Assembly: GCF_018691265.1 (NCBI RefSeq)
Contig: NW_024881321.1
Location: 26,447,698 to 26,511,697, forward strand
Reading direction: 5' to 3'
Length of the DNA: 64,000 nt
Origin: Tyto alba
Lineage: Eukaryota > Chordata > Aves > Strigiformes > Tytonidae
Numbering within the stretch: the stretch's first letter is position 1; the number at the start of each line of letters is the position of its first letter. A program made the position numbers and the translations under genes. Below are positions 11,106 through 25,115 of the stretch, piece after piece. The notes beneath the pieces are model-generated. The model worked only from the letters and a program-made list of their open reading frames with translations, was not told where the DNA came from and ran no database searches.

Positions 11106-14100
11106 TAACTATACCAAACTATGAGAGATGCATCTCTTAATTTCTGTGAGTGTTACTTTCAGGAAAGCTGAGAGTATGTGATGTACAAGGCACATACAGT
11201 TATCCTGACACATTGGGATGCACTTGAGCAATTGCCTACGTGCTGCACAGGTGGCCAGAACATATACAGTATGCTTTAAATGTTCTGGATGCATTGCACT
11301 GAGAGCATATGCTCAGCGGTCTGTTATTCAGGACACTGAAATACTTGGCCTCAGATCAAAGTTTCAGATAGTGCTCAGGCCAGGTCACTGGTGTTCAGAA
11401 GTCCTGGAGAAGTGTTCTGGTCTCATTGGTTTTAGGGGAAGGGTTAAGCCAGCCAGCCTGCCTTTGCCTCGCAGGTAGCGTGTCATTGCTTTGCACAATA
11501 AGAACCTGTGGAATCTATCATTTCAGGTCATAAGGGTGTGGAAGCCAAGTGCTTTTGAAGATTCAAAACAAATGTATATGTTAACCATTGTCACATAGAT
11601 TCATTTCACTTTATGTACTAGACACTGACATTACTATATCAATATCTCTATGGAAAAATGCAAGGGGAAACTCAAAATTGTGCCCTAGAGGTACGTATCT
11701 TTCAGTGACCACAAAATTAAGACAACTCTAGACTCCAAAAGTCATTTCATTATCTAAGTACTGAAAGTGATGATGGTAAATCTGATAAGCCATGAATAAA
11801 AAAATCCTTTGTAGTTAAAGTATAAAAGATTGAATTTTGAAAAAAGAAATATTGAGTAAATAAAAGACCCTTTGTTCTCTGCTCTCTGTGTAACACAGGA
11901 ATAAACAGAATACTGCATGTGCAAACACGTGTTTCTCTTTTATGTTACTCTAAAGCTATTAGAAATTGCCTCAGCTGGATATGACTTATCTTGGTGAATC
12001 ACTCCTATTCCTGTAGAAATTTGGGGGTTAATGTAGTCTAAAATAATGAATATTGTTCATCAGTTGACTTGGTAAATTTGTTCCTGATTTATTTATACCA
12101 AATAGAAGATGAAGATTGAAGTACCTAACACTGTAATTGAACTCAAGTCCTTTTAAAAATCCCAGTGAGAAAAGCATGACTATACCTTTTATCTATTGTG
12201 ATATAATCTTTATTATGTCTGTCCTCCACTTCACAGTTCTTTATTAACTCCCTGTACAACTATTTACTGTTCAGAATTACTTCAAGTGACTTTCTGAATA
12301 CAAGTATTCTGGTTCTAATGAAAAAAAAAAAAAAAAAAAGTCAAAGAAGGTTGTTGTTTGTGTAAGGCACTTTAAAGAAAGTTACTGAGGCAACCAACAC
12401 ATCAAACATATTGTTATAGAGATATAAATCACTCAAAACAAGCATTTAAATATTTCTAAATTAATAATGAAGCTGATGCCTAAAATAAGGAAATTAAGGA
12501 AAAAAATATTGTCAAAACATGTTATTAACTTATGATTGTCCCCATTCTGAGTTCAATAAACCTGCATTTCAATTATTATTTTTTTCCTTCTTAAATATAA
12601 AGAACATTATTGATTTTGAAGACTAGTGATGAAGGAATTATGAGTTTTGTCATAAGGGCCAATGTTTCAACTGCTGCTGTAATTACAAGACTGAAGACCT
12701 GGCCATGATAATTTTCATAAAGGTCAGAGTAATTCACAGCCTAAGAGCATCAGCATTACACTAATGCTTTACTGGATATCTTTACTTATGCTTCTTGAAA
12801 TCATCATCATTCCAAATGTGACTGGCTGTCTTTTCTTCACTGATGTACCATGCAGAATGCTTATAAAGGGAAAAGCTACAGGACTGATTTAAAAAGCTAA
12901 AGATACAATAAAAACAGAGCTTTGTTCTGAGGAAGATTTTGCCTCACTTAGCTTTAATTTAAAAGCTGGTCATCTGTTCTAACATGATATGTGATTCCCA
13001 TCTTCTACCCTAGACATCTTATTTAACACTCTACTGTTATCCAGATATATTTTAAGAAACAGAAGAATTTGGCGCTTTGAGCACCTTCTCCCAGGCTAGT
13101 TTGGTCAAATATATTTTTCATCAGCTATCCCCTTCTACCCATCTCCCTGGATAGGGATATTACAGGGCTGAATTTTCATGGTAGTACCAGCACTTCTGTC
13201 CTTTGCCCACATTGAGAGGAACAGTAAAGTTATTTCTGTCTTTGGTTTCTCTGCATGATATCAAGTATATTTTGAAACCTGAGAAGGTTATTCATTGCAT
13301 CTAGGACCCAATCCTACATAGAGCTGTGCCTGCCTTACCAATTACTCCTTTAACGCCTATTGACAGTGGTGCTTAGGGTGTATGACATCTGATAGGAAAC
13401 ACTTAGCTTTTTACTGATAGGGAAGGAAGGCTGCATATATTAATATCCCATAGGACAATTCTTAATTGCTATCTCTACTTTTATGTCTTTACTGAATATA
13501 TATAAATCCCTGTGCATAGATAAATCTATTAAAAGGTGACCTGCTAAGTTTTTAATTTAAAAAATAAAATTCTGCTGTCCCCCACTCCTCCCTTTTTATG
13601 ATCCTCAACTAAGGGAAAATAATACACCTAGGATTAGGAATATCATAATTACTTTTTAAAGACAAAATTAACATCTGAATACATTGAAAACCGAACAGCT
13701 CCTTATAAAAGCTCAAGTGAATGACTACATATATGTCTCAGTCTAAGGCTGGCACTGGGAAAAAGAACATAAAGTCATGCATTTATATATTTAGAACACC
13801 AAAATTATCAGTTTATCTATACAGCAGTATCTTGTGATCTGAACACTGAGAGTATCTGAGATGTTAAATTCACAGTATCTGAGTCCTTTTTGGGGTGTCT
13901 TGCTCAAAATCTCAGAAAAAAAAAAGCAGTGGAAAAAAGGTTTCTTGACATCGTTAATATTTTGATTTTTCCTTGCAATATATTTCTATTCTTTAAATGC
14001 TGTTTTGTGCTGTAAGTACTGTTTATGTGTTTAGTATCTGTTATCAAATTAAACAGAAAGCTTTAGGAACATAGACCAGAAAACAGATTACTTTTTTTTT

Positions 14101-14648
14101 TAACTAGGACATAGAAGCAAATCTGAACTTATTTATTATATCTCTGGATTTGTGCATATAGCGTTTATTTTTGTACAGTCTTTCAACTTTAGTGAAAGGC
14201 TTAAGAACCATCTCATGTGAATCTTCATCTTGACATAGACTTGTTCATACCAAAGGGTAGGGGACTTAAGCCTGCTTAAGATAAGAAAGACCTGGAGCAC
14301 AGGTTTTCCTGCTTGTAGATTAGAGCTAAAATTACTATTCTTTGTTTCTTTTTCTGCTCAGACACATTTATTGTGCTTCTTTAATAATTGATAAAGCATC
14401 TTAAAGACCTGTCTTTAGTGATATGCACTAGTCAGGTCCATAATGGCTGCATTAAAGCAGATGCTGAAAGATGGCTTGAAATACCCTACTGTCACACAGA
14501 CAACTGAATGAACATTTCTCATAGCTCAGATAACTACCAATAGAGAAGGGAAAACTTTGGTATTTAATCCCCTCGTCTTTATATTCCATATGGCTCTATG
14601 GCTCACTGTATTTTGTCCCTTTGCCAGTGAAACATTAGAGTCTCTTTC

Positions 14649-14653
<5 letters not shown>
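11106..14653. other. AT-rich non-coding stretch, no gene seen
   Basis: The reading frames are short and unrecognised. An A19 run lies at 12321-12339 with no polyadenylation signal close upstream, so it does not look like a retrocopy tail. No other structure stands out. Confidence 0.7.

Positions 14654-14693
<40 letters not shown>
14654..14693. repeat. Poly(T) run of 40
   Basis: Forty uninterrupted T bases follow a short CT-rich lead (TCTCTTTCTCCTC). Read on the minus strand this is a poly(A) run, but no AATAAA lies within 30 bases upstream on that strand, so evidence for a retrocopy is lacking. A run this long is mutable and its exact length may be unreliable. Confidence 0.9.
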
Positions 14694-14696
<3 letters not shown>

Positions 14697-17600
14697 GTAT
14701 ACTACATGAGACCAAACTTATATCCAGCCAAATAAAAAGGGACAATATTTCAGGATACTAGAATTTGGGTGAAATCTTCCAGTTTAGTTGGCAAATATAT
14801 TATGTTAGTGGAAGGTCGTATGACAGCAGCTGCTGGGTGTGTATTTGTATGTTTTACGAGAGAGGAAAGGGAGGCGGCCAAGTAGTAGGATCCTGGCTTG
14901 CTTCCATGGTAAAACAGGAGGTAATTCTGGTACTGTCCAATTGATTTGCTCAGGGTGTTTGTTGGAAATGGCTGCTGTCTTACTCATATATTGCAGAGCG
15001 TGAACATTTACCATGTGTATTTGTCATAAAGATTATTCTGGGTTTTCACAGGGCAGCATGAGTTCTTTCCTAAAACGACTTTCCTAGGTCTCCAAAGCAG
15101 ATGGTGCCATTTTATTCAAAGTTTTGTTTGTGGACTCTCACTAATTTTGTTTTGTGTCAAGTAATAAATATTATTTCAAAACATATGTTTGAAAAGGGAA
15201 TGTAAAAAAATCCACATCGAAATGTTATAAGGCAGTGTAACTAAAATCCTTTGTGCCAAAAAAGTGATCAGATAGAAAAATCAGCAGAACTGTAAGATTA
15301 ATTTGATTCTCTTCTTGGATCCAAAACAATTGAGAACAAATTCAATTAATGTTCTCATTATCTCTTTTGCTTTCTGAATATAACTCAGAGAATTCATCCT
15401 AAAACCAGAAGTGATGAGGTGGCCTGTTTTGAATGTCATGCAAATTAGGCAGGGGTTGGATATGTATTAGTAAGTTTCTGTAGAGGAAATTCCCTAGTTG
15501 TGAACATTTCTAATGGAAGCAACAATTGCTTAAAAGAAGTTCAATGAAGTTTCAAGAAGAATCACATCTTGGTTGAGGGTTTGAAAGAAATGAATGTAGA
15601 ACAAAGAAATAAAATGACAATATGTCTAGCTTCTCAGATGCCAATTAAAAGTGGATATAAAATATGTATAATACAGGCATTTGAAACAACTGAAAGTACA
15701 GGTCTACAACGGTTTAAGATGATTTAAAGTGGTGCTGCTGTTACTGCTTCTTGTCTCCTGCACTTGTTTGTGCATTTTTGATTCTCCTTTGCAGTAGCTG
15801 ACTCTCTTCTGTCCTTCCTTGTAATTATCTCAGAGAACTAAAGCAGAAGAAAGCTAATCTCTCTGGGTGGCAAAAAAACACACTCTGAAAGGCCAGCATG
15901 ATATACGAAGTGTTGGAAAGGAGGAAGATCATATTGGAATAATATAATGAACTAAATTGTGGTTTAGTTTTAATTTTAAAACACCTAGGATTAGGTAATG
16001 ACACAGATCATCTTCAGGAAGTCTCCTCATCCAGGGTATGTTAAACTTTAACAAGAGAAAGTAAACACAATATGGAGAAAAATGCCATACTGGTTATGGA
16101 AAAAAACCATGCTTTATCAGCATTTTTAATAACTTTTAATATTTGAAAAACTGAAAAATAGTAAACAAGATTTAGATATTTCCCACCACTAGAAAACTGG
16201 AGGATGAATTAAAAGTAGGAAGAAGTGTTCTATCATGCAGTTCCAAAAATTGTCATTAACTTTAACTTTTCTGTTAGTAATAAGAAAATTTTTAAAATAA
16301 AATCCAGAGGGAAAAAACTTTAAAAACATCCTGCAATATATCCACCACAGAGCAAGTTGCATCCATTATTATTATAACTGTTATTATTTGCCTTCATACA
16401 GAGATTCATTTAATTAAAATATGTCTCCCTAGTTCCATGCATTAATATATTTATTTTGTGTGAACAGTTTGCTTCTTTTTCTTAATAAGTAGAAATGCAA
16501 TACAGCATTGAGTATGTAAAGCATTCAGTGAAAGCTAGTCATGGAGTTGAATGGAGTTATTCTGGATATATACTTATATAATGGAGTGCCAAAGAACAAA
16601 AAGAGCTTGGAATTCAGCCTCTAAAATCCATCTGCAGAGCATTAATTTAGTGACTAAAGGGGAAACCTGGGAAATCCTACCGAGAGAGTCAGATGATTCT
16701 GTGTGAATGAGGACAACTGAGAAATGACTGATTGTGCTGTCCTTGAAAGAAAGGACTTACAGCTCTATTATACAGCTTTGAGATAGTAAGAATTAAGAGT
16801 TTTCCTTGTGAATGAAATTTGAACATTTCTTTAGCTGCAGTTGCATGCCAGGACCACTGGCAAGCTCAGATAATTTAGATGTTTGTAAATAAAAGACTTG
16901 CCATTTATAGCTCTTTCTTTTCTGTCCCTATTCCTTTGGCTATGCAGGTACCTTCAGGGCTGTGCCACTGCAGACTTCTGTGTGCTGCTGTGCACCAGGT
17001 GCCTTGACAGGTACCTTGGGCAGGGCTTCCACACCAGCATCCTAGTAGATTCGCAGGAGGAGTTGCTCAGGATGGTGGTGTGTGAATATTATAGACTGGA
17101 GTAACGCTTGTGCAGAACCCTCATTTTTCTTGACACTCAGGAAATTGGAAGAGAACAAGCCATTAATTTAAGACAAGTCATTCATTTAACTTTCCCAGAA
17201 TCTCCCGGCACCATTTTTTTTTAGTCCAGATACCTTCACTTCCCTACTGTTTGCATGACAGAGATAAGTGTCTATTTTTCAATTTTAGCTCTTTCCTTTG
17301 GTCTAAAAGATTTAGTATTTTATTTAGGCTACATCAACAGCCTTAGAAAATGATCCAGTAAGAAATGAAGTATATCACATGTTGAGTAAATATTTTCTTC
17401 AATAGACTTCAGGCAGATCTCTCAAGAAAACGAGCTTAACTCACTCTGCACAGAGTTTTAGCTACCCAAAACTCATCAGTAGTAATGAAGAACAGCTAGA
17501 TACCATGACTTCTAATGAAAATATGTTCTGATACAATCAAATTCATGTTTGTAGTTGTGACTTTTGAATATTCCACCTTATTGCTACTGAGATATATGAA

Positions 17601-20600
17601 TCATTAGTCATCAAGGCTGATGCAGAGAATAGTGAACAAGTTTTACAATGCACATTATCATATGCATTTTGAGAGAGCAACTAGTTTTTATTAGCAATGT
17701 ATTAGCTTTAGCTGTTATTAAATAGTTCTCATGGGCACAACACTGATAATGTCATATGTTATTTCTTTTTTCCCCTTTCCCTCTCAGCATTTTTAATTAA
17801 GGGTGCATGGGTCAAGCAGTGAAGTCTCAATTTAATTAATGGACTGAAAGGCCACATGACCATGAATTAACATGAATTACTCTATGGAGGCAACATTATT
17901 TTTTTGAGGAAAGAAACATTTCAGTGACCTCTAGTCACCTAAGTAAAATGAGCAGAGAGAATCAACAACCAGGACTCACTAAGCAACAGATTAGGAAATT
18001 TAAATACACGTCAAAACAATGTTTGAACCTGAATTCCTTCTCAAGTAGATACTTCAGGGGATGGAGATTTGAAGCGATCTGTTATTTCATTCCAGTTATC
18101 ATTTTCTATTCACCAATGTATTTGCAAAGAAGAAAGAAAGATTACTTTTCAGTTGGGCTAGGAGAACAGAAATCAAAATATCTGCTAGAATTTTTATTTT
18201 ATTTTTTCTGATAATAATATATGAGACTTGATGGGAGATTTTTCTGTGCTGTAGGTTTCTCATATGAAAATTGAAGATGTTCATTTATAAGCAGGTTTAT
18301 TAAGCACATACTAATGAAGAATATTATACAAATGAAAAAATTAGCACTTATTAGCACATAAAAAAGGGCTAGAGCCAAAAAGTTGCAATTTTTAAAGAAA
18401 GCATTTCAAGAATTTTCAGAAACTCCAAGACACCCCTTTCTAGTGCGCTAATTGATACCAGCATTTGACCATCAAAGAATAGCTGGGTTTATTTATTTTT
18501 TTTTCATAAAATGTAGATATTGTGTAAAAATATGTCTGCAGAAAAACAGTCAATTCTTTATAACAGATGAATAGACATTAAATAGTAAAGTGGATTTGTT
18601 AAATACTTGTTTAAAAAGAATAAATTTTTGCAGCTAATCGTCAGTGAGTTATAATAATATTTAGTATGTACAAAGTCCTGAAGCATGAGTTATTTATTTG
18701 CCTTCTCTTTGATTTCTTAAATAAGTAGTTTTATGGGATTTAAACAGTTTTGATGTATATGTGTGACATTTGTCATGGATTTTTAGAGATGTGAATGGGT
18801 ACGCTGTTATCTAAATATTTGCACGTTAGAGTTTTCTGTGCATCTAGTCACTCGTTACAACATGAGAATATGTCTGAAGTAATACAAATGAAACAGACGT
18901 GAATTTTATATGGATATAATAAATATACCTGGGTCTCATGCCAGAAACAAAGAGCAGTCATATATCTAATTACACACACAATAAGAAAGCATCTTTTTAG
19001 AACTGTGTTAAAGTAATTCTTCTCAATTTGTCCTGTTACTTGAAGTACCTTCAACATTTGAATCAGCACTTATCAGAATGCATGTAATATAGATATAAGT
19101 ATGTGTTGGGTATTTTTTGTTTACAAAATGTTACCAGAGTCAATTGTGGACCACTTATAGATATATACAGCTGAAGATAAATCTGCATCTGAAAACCACA
19201 CAAAGTATATTTATGAAAAAATTCACTTGCTTTGCTACTATCAGTGTTTTACAAGCTAAGAACCATTGCACCAGTCCTGCAACATTTTCTGTGTCTTCCT
19301 ATTTTTTTTTCCAAGTACAGTTCAAGATACTGTATTTTGCCCATAAAACCTTTTAACAATTGACTCCTAGGTATCTTAGAGACCAGTTCTGTCTCTTTGC
19401 TTTATATGAGTATTTGAGATCAGCTGGGACATTTAAACAGACAACCTCTATATTTAATTTAAATGTAATGAGGCTGGTGACACATTCTCCTTAGAGCAAA
19501 GCCATAGATTTCTACAAATCACTTCTCCTGTTGTTACATCAGAGTTAATTTTAGGCAGACTTCACTAGCTATATTCAAATACAGCAGGTTGCTTAGGAAG
19601 ATTTTTAATGGACTGCAGAGTTCTTTTGCATTATTTTCCTTTCTTACTGTAAACCTACATTGTTGTGAGATGTGTCTTCAATAAGTTTTGCTGTATTTGT
19701 GCCTACACTTTTTTTCCCCACCATTAGTAAAAAAGCAACTATACTGGGAACTTGCCAGGACAGCAAGAATGGCCTCCTGGGTAGGTACACAAAGAATTTT
19801 TTTTGAGACCTTTGCTGAATGGAAAACAGTAGTAAAAAATATTTTATAATTTTAAATGCATACAATAACTCAAAATATTCTCTGCAGTAGGCACAGAGTA
19901 TGCCTCACAAAAATGAACCCATCACTTCTATTTTGATCAGACTTCACTATCTATAATACATTTTACCCTGTCTTGTACATTTTGTTAGACTTTTGAATAT
20001 ATGTAGCTCACCAGTGTTTAAAATGTTCTTCATGATACCCACTGAGCTATTTTAGTTATACTATTCAACTTTTAGCTAAAATACGAGAAGCAGACGTGAA
20101 AAAGGATTTGGGAAATTCTCTATACAGTCCACCTCTTACCTCTGTCTGCAGGATGAATGTTGGGCTGTCACTGCTCAAATCCAATTAAAGTAAATGTGGT
20201 GATTTGAAAGTTTACCCCTGGCAGTACTTCCAACCTGCTGTTTAGGGCTTGACTATATGCTTTATGAGTAAGTCACTGAAGCAAACAATTATCTTCTTTG
20301 TCCACTTATGTAAGTCAGCTTAGTCCATTTGGTGTCATTTAATATAGTGAATACCTTCACGAGCTCTGATTTTATTGCTAAACAAGGTCAAAGTTATTAA
20401 TATTAATTCTCCCAAAATCATTTATTCTCTGCACTTAAAAGACTTTTTCACTGTAAGTCCTTAACAGTTAAATGGGAAAAGTTTATCTGGGCCAAAGCTG
20501 AAGTTTATAAATCTGTCTGAAGATCTAGCAAGTCATCAGAGGCACATAATATCAACAAATGCTTTAAAACCTTCAACTACTAACTAATTTAGCTGATATA

Positions 20601-23037
20601 TTTTTTTAATTAATTTTTGGTTGCTTTTGACATAATTAATCCTGTTCCTTCATTTTAACAATTACATTGGTTGCCTACATTATAAACGTCTACCTGCCTT
20701 TGGTCCCTCAGAGAAGATTACAAATTCCTGTTGATTCACAAAAAAAGTAGAATTCCTTTAGACTTCTTTCCAAGTTAAACTGGATCTTCCCTCTGAAGTA
20801 TCTTCTGGTCTTCAATAATGTTTTCTCTCTCTCCTCTTTTCCCAGCTGTTCTGGCATAATTGTGTAGGCAACATAAGAGGTGGAACAACAGGGAAGGAAA
20901 TGATGATTCTTGCTGTGCTGGTAACATGGTCTAAAATTAAGGAAACTAAAATCAGGAAGATTGAAGGATTACATATGTGTATACATGATCCTCTTAAAAA
21001 AACCCTGGAGGGTATGTTTTCTAACATTCCATAAACAATTGTAGACATAATATGTAAAACCCACATGTGTTTATTTTGTATGATATTTTTAGAACAAATA
21101 ATATATAATACATGAAGTATAAAATGCAGTTAATAAAAGACACATATATATAGCCTAATGACTATATTTTAAATCATAAATCAATTTGCCAGTGGAAAAA
21201 ATTGATTTGTTTTGTTAAATATTCAGTGTAACACAAAGCTATAGATTTTGGATTATAGGGCAGATAGTACTGACATTGTGACACAGTAATGCATGTGAGT
21301 TTCAAATATAGTTACATGAATATCTGAATAAATTTCTCCTCTGAAAGACAGTAGAAGATTTACCGGAAAGTTGTACCACAGTCACAGTACTTCAGTGGTT
21401 GAATTTTTTTTTAATTTCTTGTTTAAATATATCTTACGCACAGTCCAGTTTTCCTTATGTTCTTCAACCAAAGTAAATCTCATCTGAAGTGTTTGCCTCT
21501 TTTGCATTCCAAAACATCTATAGACAGCAAATATACATCTTTTTTTTCTTAGTCTAGATAAACTAAATTATTTTAGTCCATTCAAAGATCCTCCTTATTC
21601 AGATATCCAGTATTCCAGATCATCCAAGTTGTCTTTCTCTGTACCTATAATAGTCTAAAGGTATTTGCCTATAGCACAAGTAGCTATCAGTTTATTAGGT
21701 TCTCTGAAAAATGCATATAAATACTACACACAGCACTATGATTTTCACTTGAAGTAATAACATCTCCTTCTGCAGTCAGTGGAAAAAAGTAGTCCAAACA
21801 AGTTCTAAATCACTCAGAGCTGCTTGTCTCTCTACTGTGACAGTACAGGGATCTTAAATCAAATACAGTGCTAAATTTGGCACATTCATTAGGTCTATAA
21901 AGTTAGGAAACTCAGGAGATGAGTACTTACATTTTGGGTACTGAAAAGTGACTCTGACAGGCCTAATCAGTCAAGCTTCTCAAAACTCAGGTTTTAGTGA
22001 GGTTGCAGATGGACAGAAATCATCCTGCCCTTATGTCAGGTTGCAAATTGCATCTTAGACACAAAAAAAAAAAAAAAAAGCCCGAAAATGCACTGTTCAC
22101 CTTTTAAGAATAATTTTTCCATTTCCCACCCAGCCCTATATTTGTTTGATTGAAAAAACCTAATTGCTACATGTTTTAAATTTGTAGTTATTCTGAGCAG
22201 TAAGGCAGGATAAGAAATTTCTCAAAATGGAGGAAAAAGCATAAATGAATAATGCAAAATCTAACCAAACATATTTCTATGTTAGAATAATATATTTATT
22301 TGCTCTACAGGGTTTCAAGAAAGCATTGCTATATCAAGCACATTGTTAGAAGATATGATTCCCAGGATAACACCTTTGCTTTTCATTTATTGTTTAAATT
22401 ACAAAGTTTCTAAACTGTTTTCTTCTTAGACTCCAATTTAATATGAATTATTATATTCTAATTAACCATATTATCCATGCCATGTGAGAAATAAGAAAAA
22501 GTGTAGTATTTCAGTATTTTACTTTAGAGTAGGACAAAGACTGTGGGATTTGACACCAAATAAATTCTGAGATTCTGTAGTTTATAATAGTGTAAGTCAA
22601 CTTGCAAATAAATTATTTTGGAAACCTCTAAAGCAGTTCCAGCCCTAAATCATTAGACTTACTGTCACGAAGTACATTTCATTCATCATAGTTCGTAAAA
22701 CAAGAAGATAGCAGACCTCAGCCAGCTCAGCAGCATTCTGATGACAATCACTAATGGGTTGACTCTAGCTCAGAAAGGGGTTGGCTCCTAGAAGATAAAT
22801 GAGTCTCCAGAAAGAAAAATGAGCATCAGTGACACTCCCTAAACCAATATGATTGTCTGACCTATGCAACACAACATGCATTGTTCTTCAAGAAAATTTG
22901 CTGTTCACTGCCACCTCCCAGAATAGAAAGCTTTAGAGAATAATAATGAAGTGTATTTTAGGACACAATTCTTAACTCTGCCAGTGCAATTCATTAGCAG
23001 AGACATGAAAATCAGATAACTGAAATGGGTTTAAAAC
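14694..23037. other. AT-rich non-coding stretch, no gene seen
   Basis: There is no identifiable gene. A small GC-richer pocket at 16940-17105 has a 68-codon open frame on the plus strand with no similarity I recognise. An A17 run lies at 22063-22079. The remainder is AT-rich unique sequence with short homopolymers. Confidence 0.7.
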
Positions 23038-23246
23038 TGTGGAAGTAAAGTAAAGCTGTCATTGAACCTCAAGGTTGTCTGAACTTGCTGATGATAAGTA
23101 TTCTACAAGAACTTTAATCTGATGTTTCCAGGTGTCTACTGCTAAACCTGTTCTGAGTATCCTGGGGAAGAAAAAAAAATAAATAAGAAAACACAAAAGA
23201 AACTGAATACAACTTTGTATTCAGTAAAAGTGACAACACAGTCTAG
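23038..23246 (+). repeat. Diverged direct repeat, copy A
   Basis: This segment aligns with 23873-24058 in the same orientation. Shared blocks in order include TGGAAGT...TAAAGC, AAGGTTGTC, CTGCTGATG or TTGCTGATG, TTTCCA, TTCT(G/A)AGTATC followed by GGGAA, and AGTGACA. By eye the core is roughly two-thirds identical with small indels. It is either an old segmental duplication or two copies of an unnamed interspersed repeat. No coding frame runs through it. Confidence 0.6.
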
Positions 23247-23872
23247 TTAACATACATTCAGCATCATAAAAACATTAGGCTATCTGAAGCAGCTACCACC
23301 CAAGCTGCACCCCACACAACACACTGACCGTTGCCTTTGTGGCATGGACAAACAAACTGCAGATGAAAATGCAGTCTCACAGCAGCCTATGTAAACTGCA
23401 TCAGGTTTTCTCCTTGTTACAGGATTTCCTACTTCCAGGAGAGAAGAACCATTACACCTTGAAGTGACCACTTCTGATGCCCCAGTTCAGTTTGTCAATG
23501 AATGCTAAACACGCAAATTCTCACACCTTCTGGGGTACAAGGAATTATAAACATTTTACTCAAGAGAAATAGGCATGATAGGCACATACCTACATAACCA
23601 ATATGGAAAGACTAGCCTCAAGTTGCTTTCCCAAGGTTATGTACAAAATTTATGGCAGAATCTGGGACAGAACAAAGGTTTGAAATCTTAACTCATTTTA
23701 AAACAGTGGCAATGATCAATTTTCTTTAATAGGATTTTTATTAATATTTCATAATAGGTTCCTTCAGTTCAGTCCTGGGCCTTGGTTTTAGACTGTATAT
23801 GACATAATATATAAAATCATTATGCAAAAAGGAAAAGGTAGTATGCCCAGACTTAAAATGAAATTACCAGTC
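23247..23872. other. Spacer between the diverged repeat copies, no gene seen
   Basis: About 630 bp of unique sequence separates the two copies. A 63-codon open frame on the minus strand (23280-23471) has several cysteines but no recognisable domain and no supporting splice or promoter context. Confidence 0.55.
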
Positions 23873-24058
23873 TGGAAGTCCTCCTAAAGCCTGTGTGGAA
23901 ATGCTAAGGTTGTCAAAACCTGCTGATGGAATATTAAAATATCTTTCATCTTATATTTCCATGTTAACATTACTGAGTGTCTTCTAAGTATCTAGGGAAA
24001 CCATAAACACATGCAGTAAAATTTCATATACCATAAGAGTGACACAGAGTACCTACTG
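23873..24058 (+). repeat. Diverged direct repeat, copy B
   Basis: This is the partner of 23038-23246, offset by about 835 bp over the core and about 811 bp towards its end, because copy A carries roughly 24 extra bases, partly an A-rich insertion. The shared order of blocks makes chance similarity unlikely. The edges are approximate. Confidence 0.6.
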
Positions 24059-25069
24059 CATTAAATTAATGGTGAAATCATGTTTTTGTACATTTTCTAG
24101 TTGTTACCAAGTACCACCTTGAATGTCAGTATCTTAGAAAACATTAATTATGCTCTGTGCTAAATTATTATCTAATGCCAAGAAAAAAATGTTAAATTGG
24201 ACTGTATGAATTATTCATCATCTTCAATTCAATAAGAACACAGTTCCAGTTGAGTGTTAAGCACTTTTGAATAGTATCATAAAAAGTGAACACTTTTCTG
24301 AGAATGGAATACCAGAAACTACGACCTGACATTTATAAAATAAAGGTCCCAAAGAATCAAGAAGAAATACTTCAGGAGAAGAAACAAATATGCAACTAAA
24401 GACAGACTTTATTAATAGGGTCATATAAATGTTTGCATAACATATCCCAGATTAAATCCATTCATAAGGGATTAAGACTCTTGGAAAAAATGTTAGAATT
24501 CTCTTAATATATCTCTCCACTCTTCCAACACTTTTTTCAATTGTGTATTCAGAGTTAACATACTTAACCTGGTTTGCATGTGCCTTTTAGAAGACTAATA
24601 TCTTCCTTCTGTGAATATTGTTAGAAAAATCGTTGCTACTGCTCTGGTTTATTAGCATTTTGCCTGTACTTTGCTGAGGATGCATGTGCTGGGAGAGAAG
24701 AATGGTGATTTAGGTTGCTGCTTTTTACATTTGTGCATTGTTACAGTAGCTACATTTCCCAAAGTTAAATGTTTAATGTCACTTAATTAAGGTGCTAGCT
24801 AGATAAAACATTATTGCCACATGACTACTCTATGTATTTTCACATTTCATACTGAACACTACAAGCACCTTTGCTGATTTAAATAGATTCAGGTCTCACA
24901 GATCTCACACTTTAGACTGGTAATGTAATAGTAAGTGTTGGCATGGGAGAAAAAAAAAAAAAAACAAACAAAAAAAAAAACACAACTCAAAAAAAGAACA
25001 AAAGTAAGTCACTGTTGTGAAAATTCAACTACTAAGTGACAAATGGAATTTAAATATCACATAGTGATT

Positions 25070-25115
25070 TGATGACCTGATGACCTGAAAAGCCTATGGT
25101 GACTTGATGACCTGA
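25070..25115 (+). repeat. Short repeat of TGATGACCTGA, three copies
   Basis: TGATGACCTGA occurs at 25070-25080, 25078-25088 (overlapping) and 25105-25115. The flanks of the outer copies (GTGATT before one, GTGACT before the other) are also similar, which suggests a small local duplication. Confidence 0.75.

Noticed and set aside
12321..12339. A19 run as a retrocopy tail
   Set aside because: There is no AATAAA shortly upstream and no duplication seen, so it is more likely a simple homopolymer.
14654..14693. Poly(T) as the tail of a minus-strand retrocopy
   Set aside because: No AATAAA occurs at the expected distance on the minus strand.
22063..22079. A17 run as a retrocopy tail
   Set aside because: There is no polyadenylation signal upstream and no recognisable transcript-like sequence.
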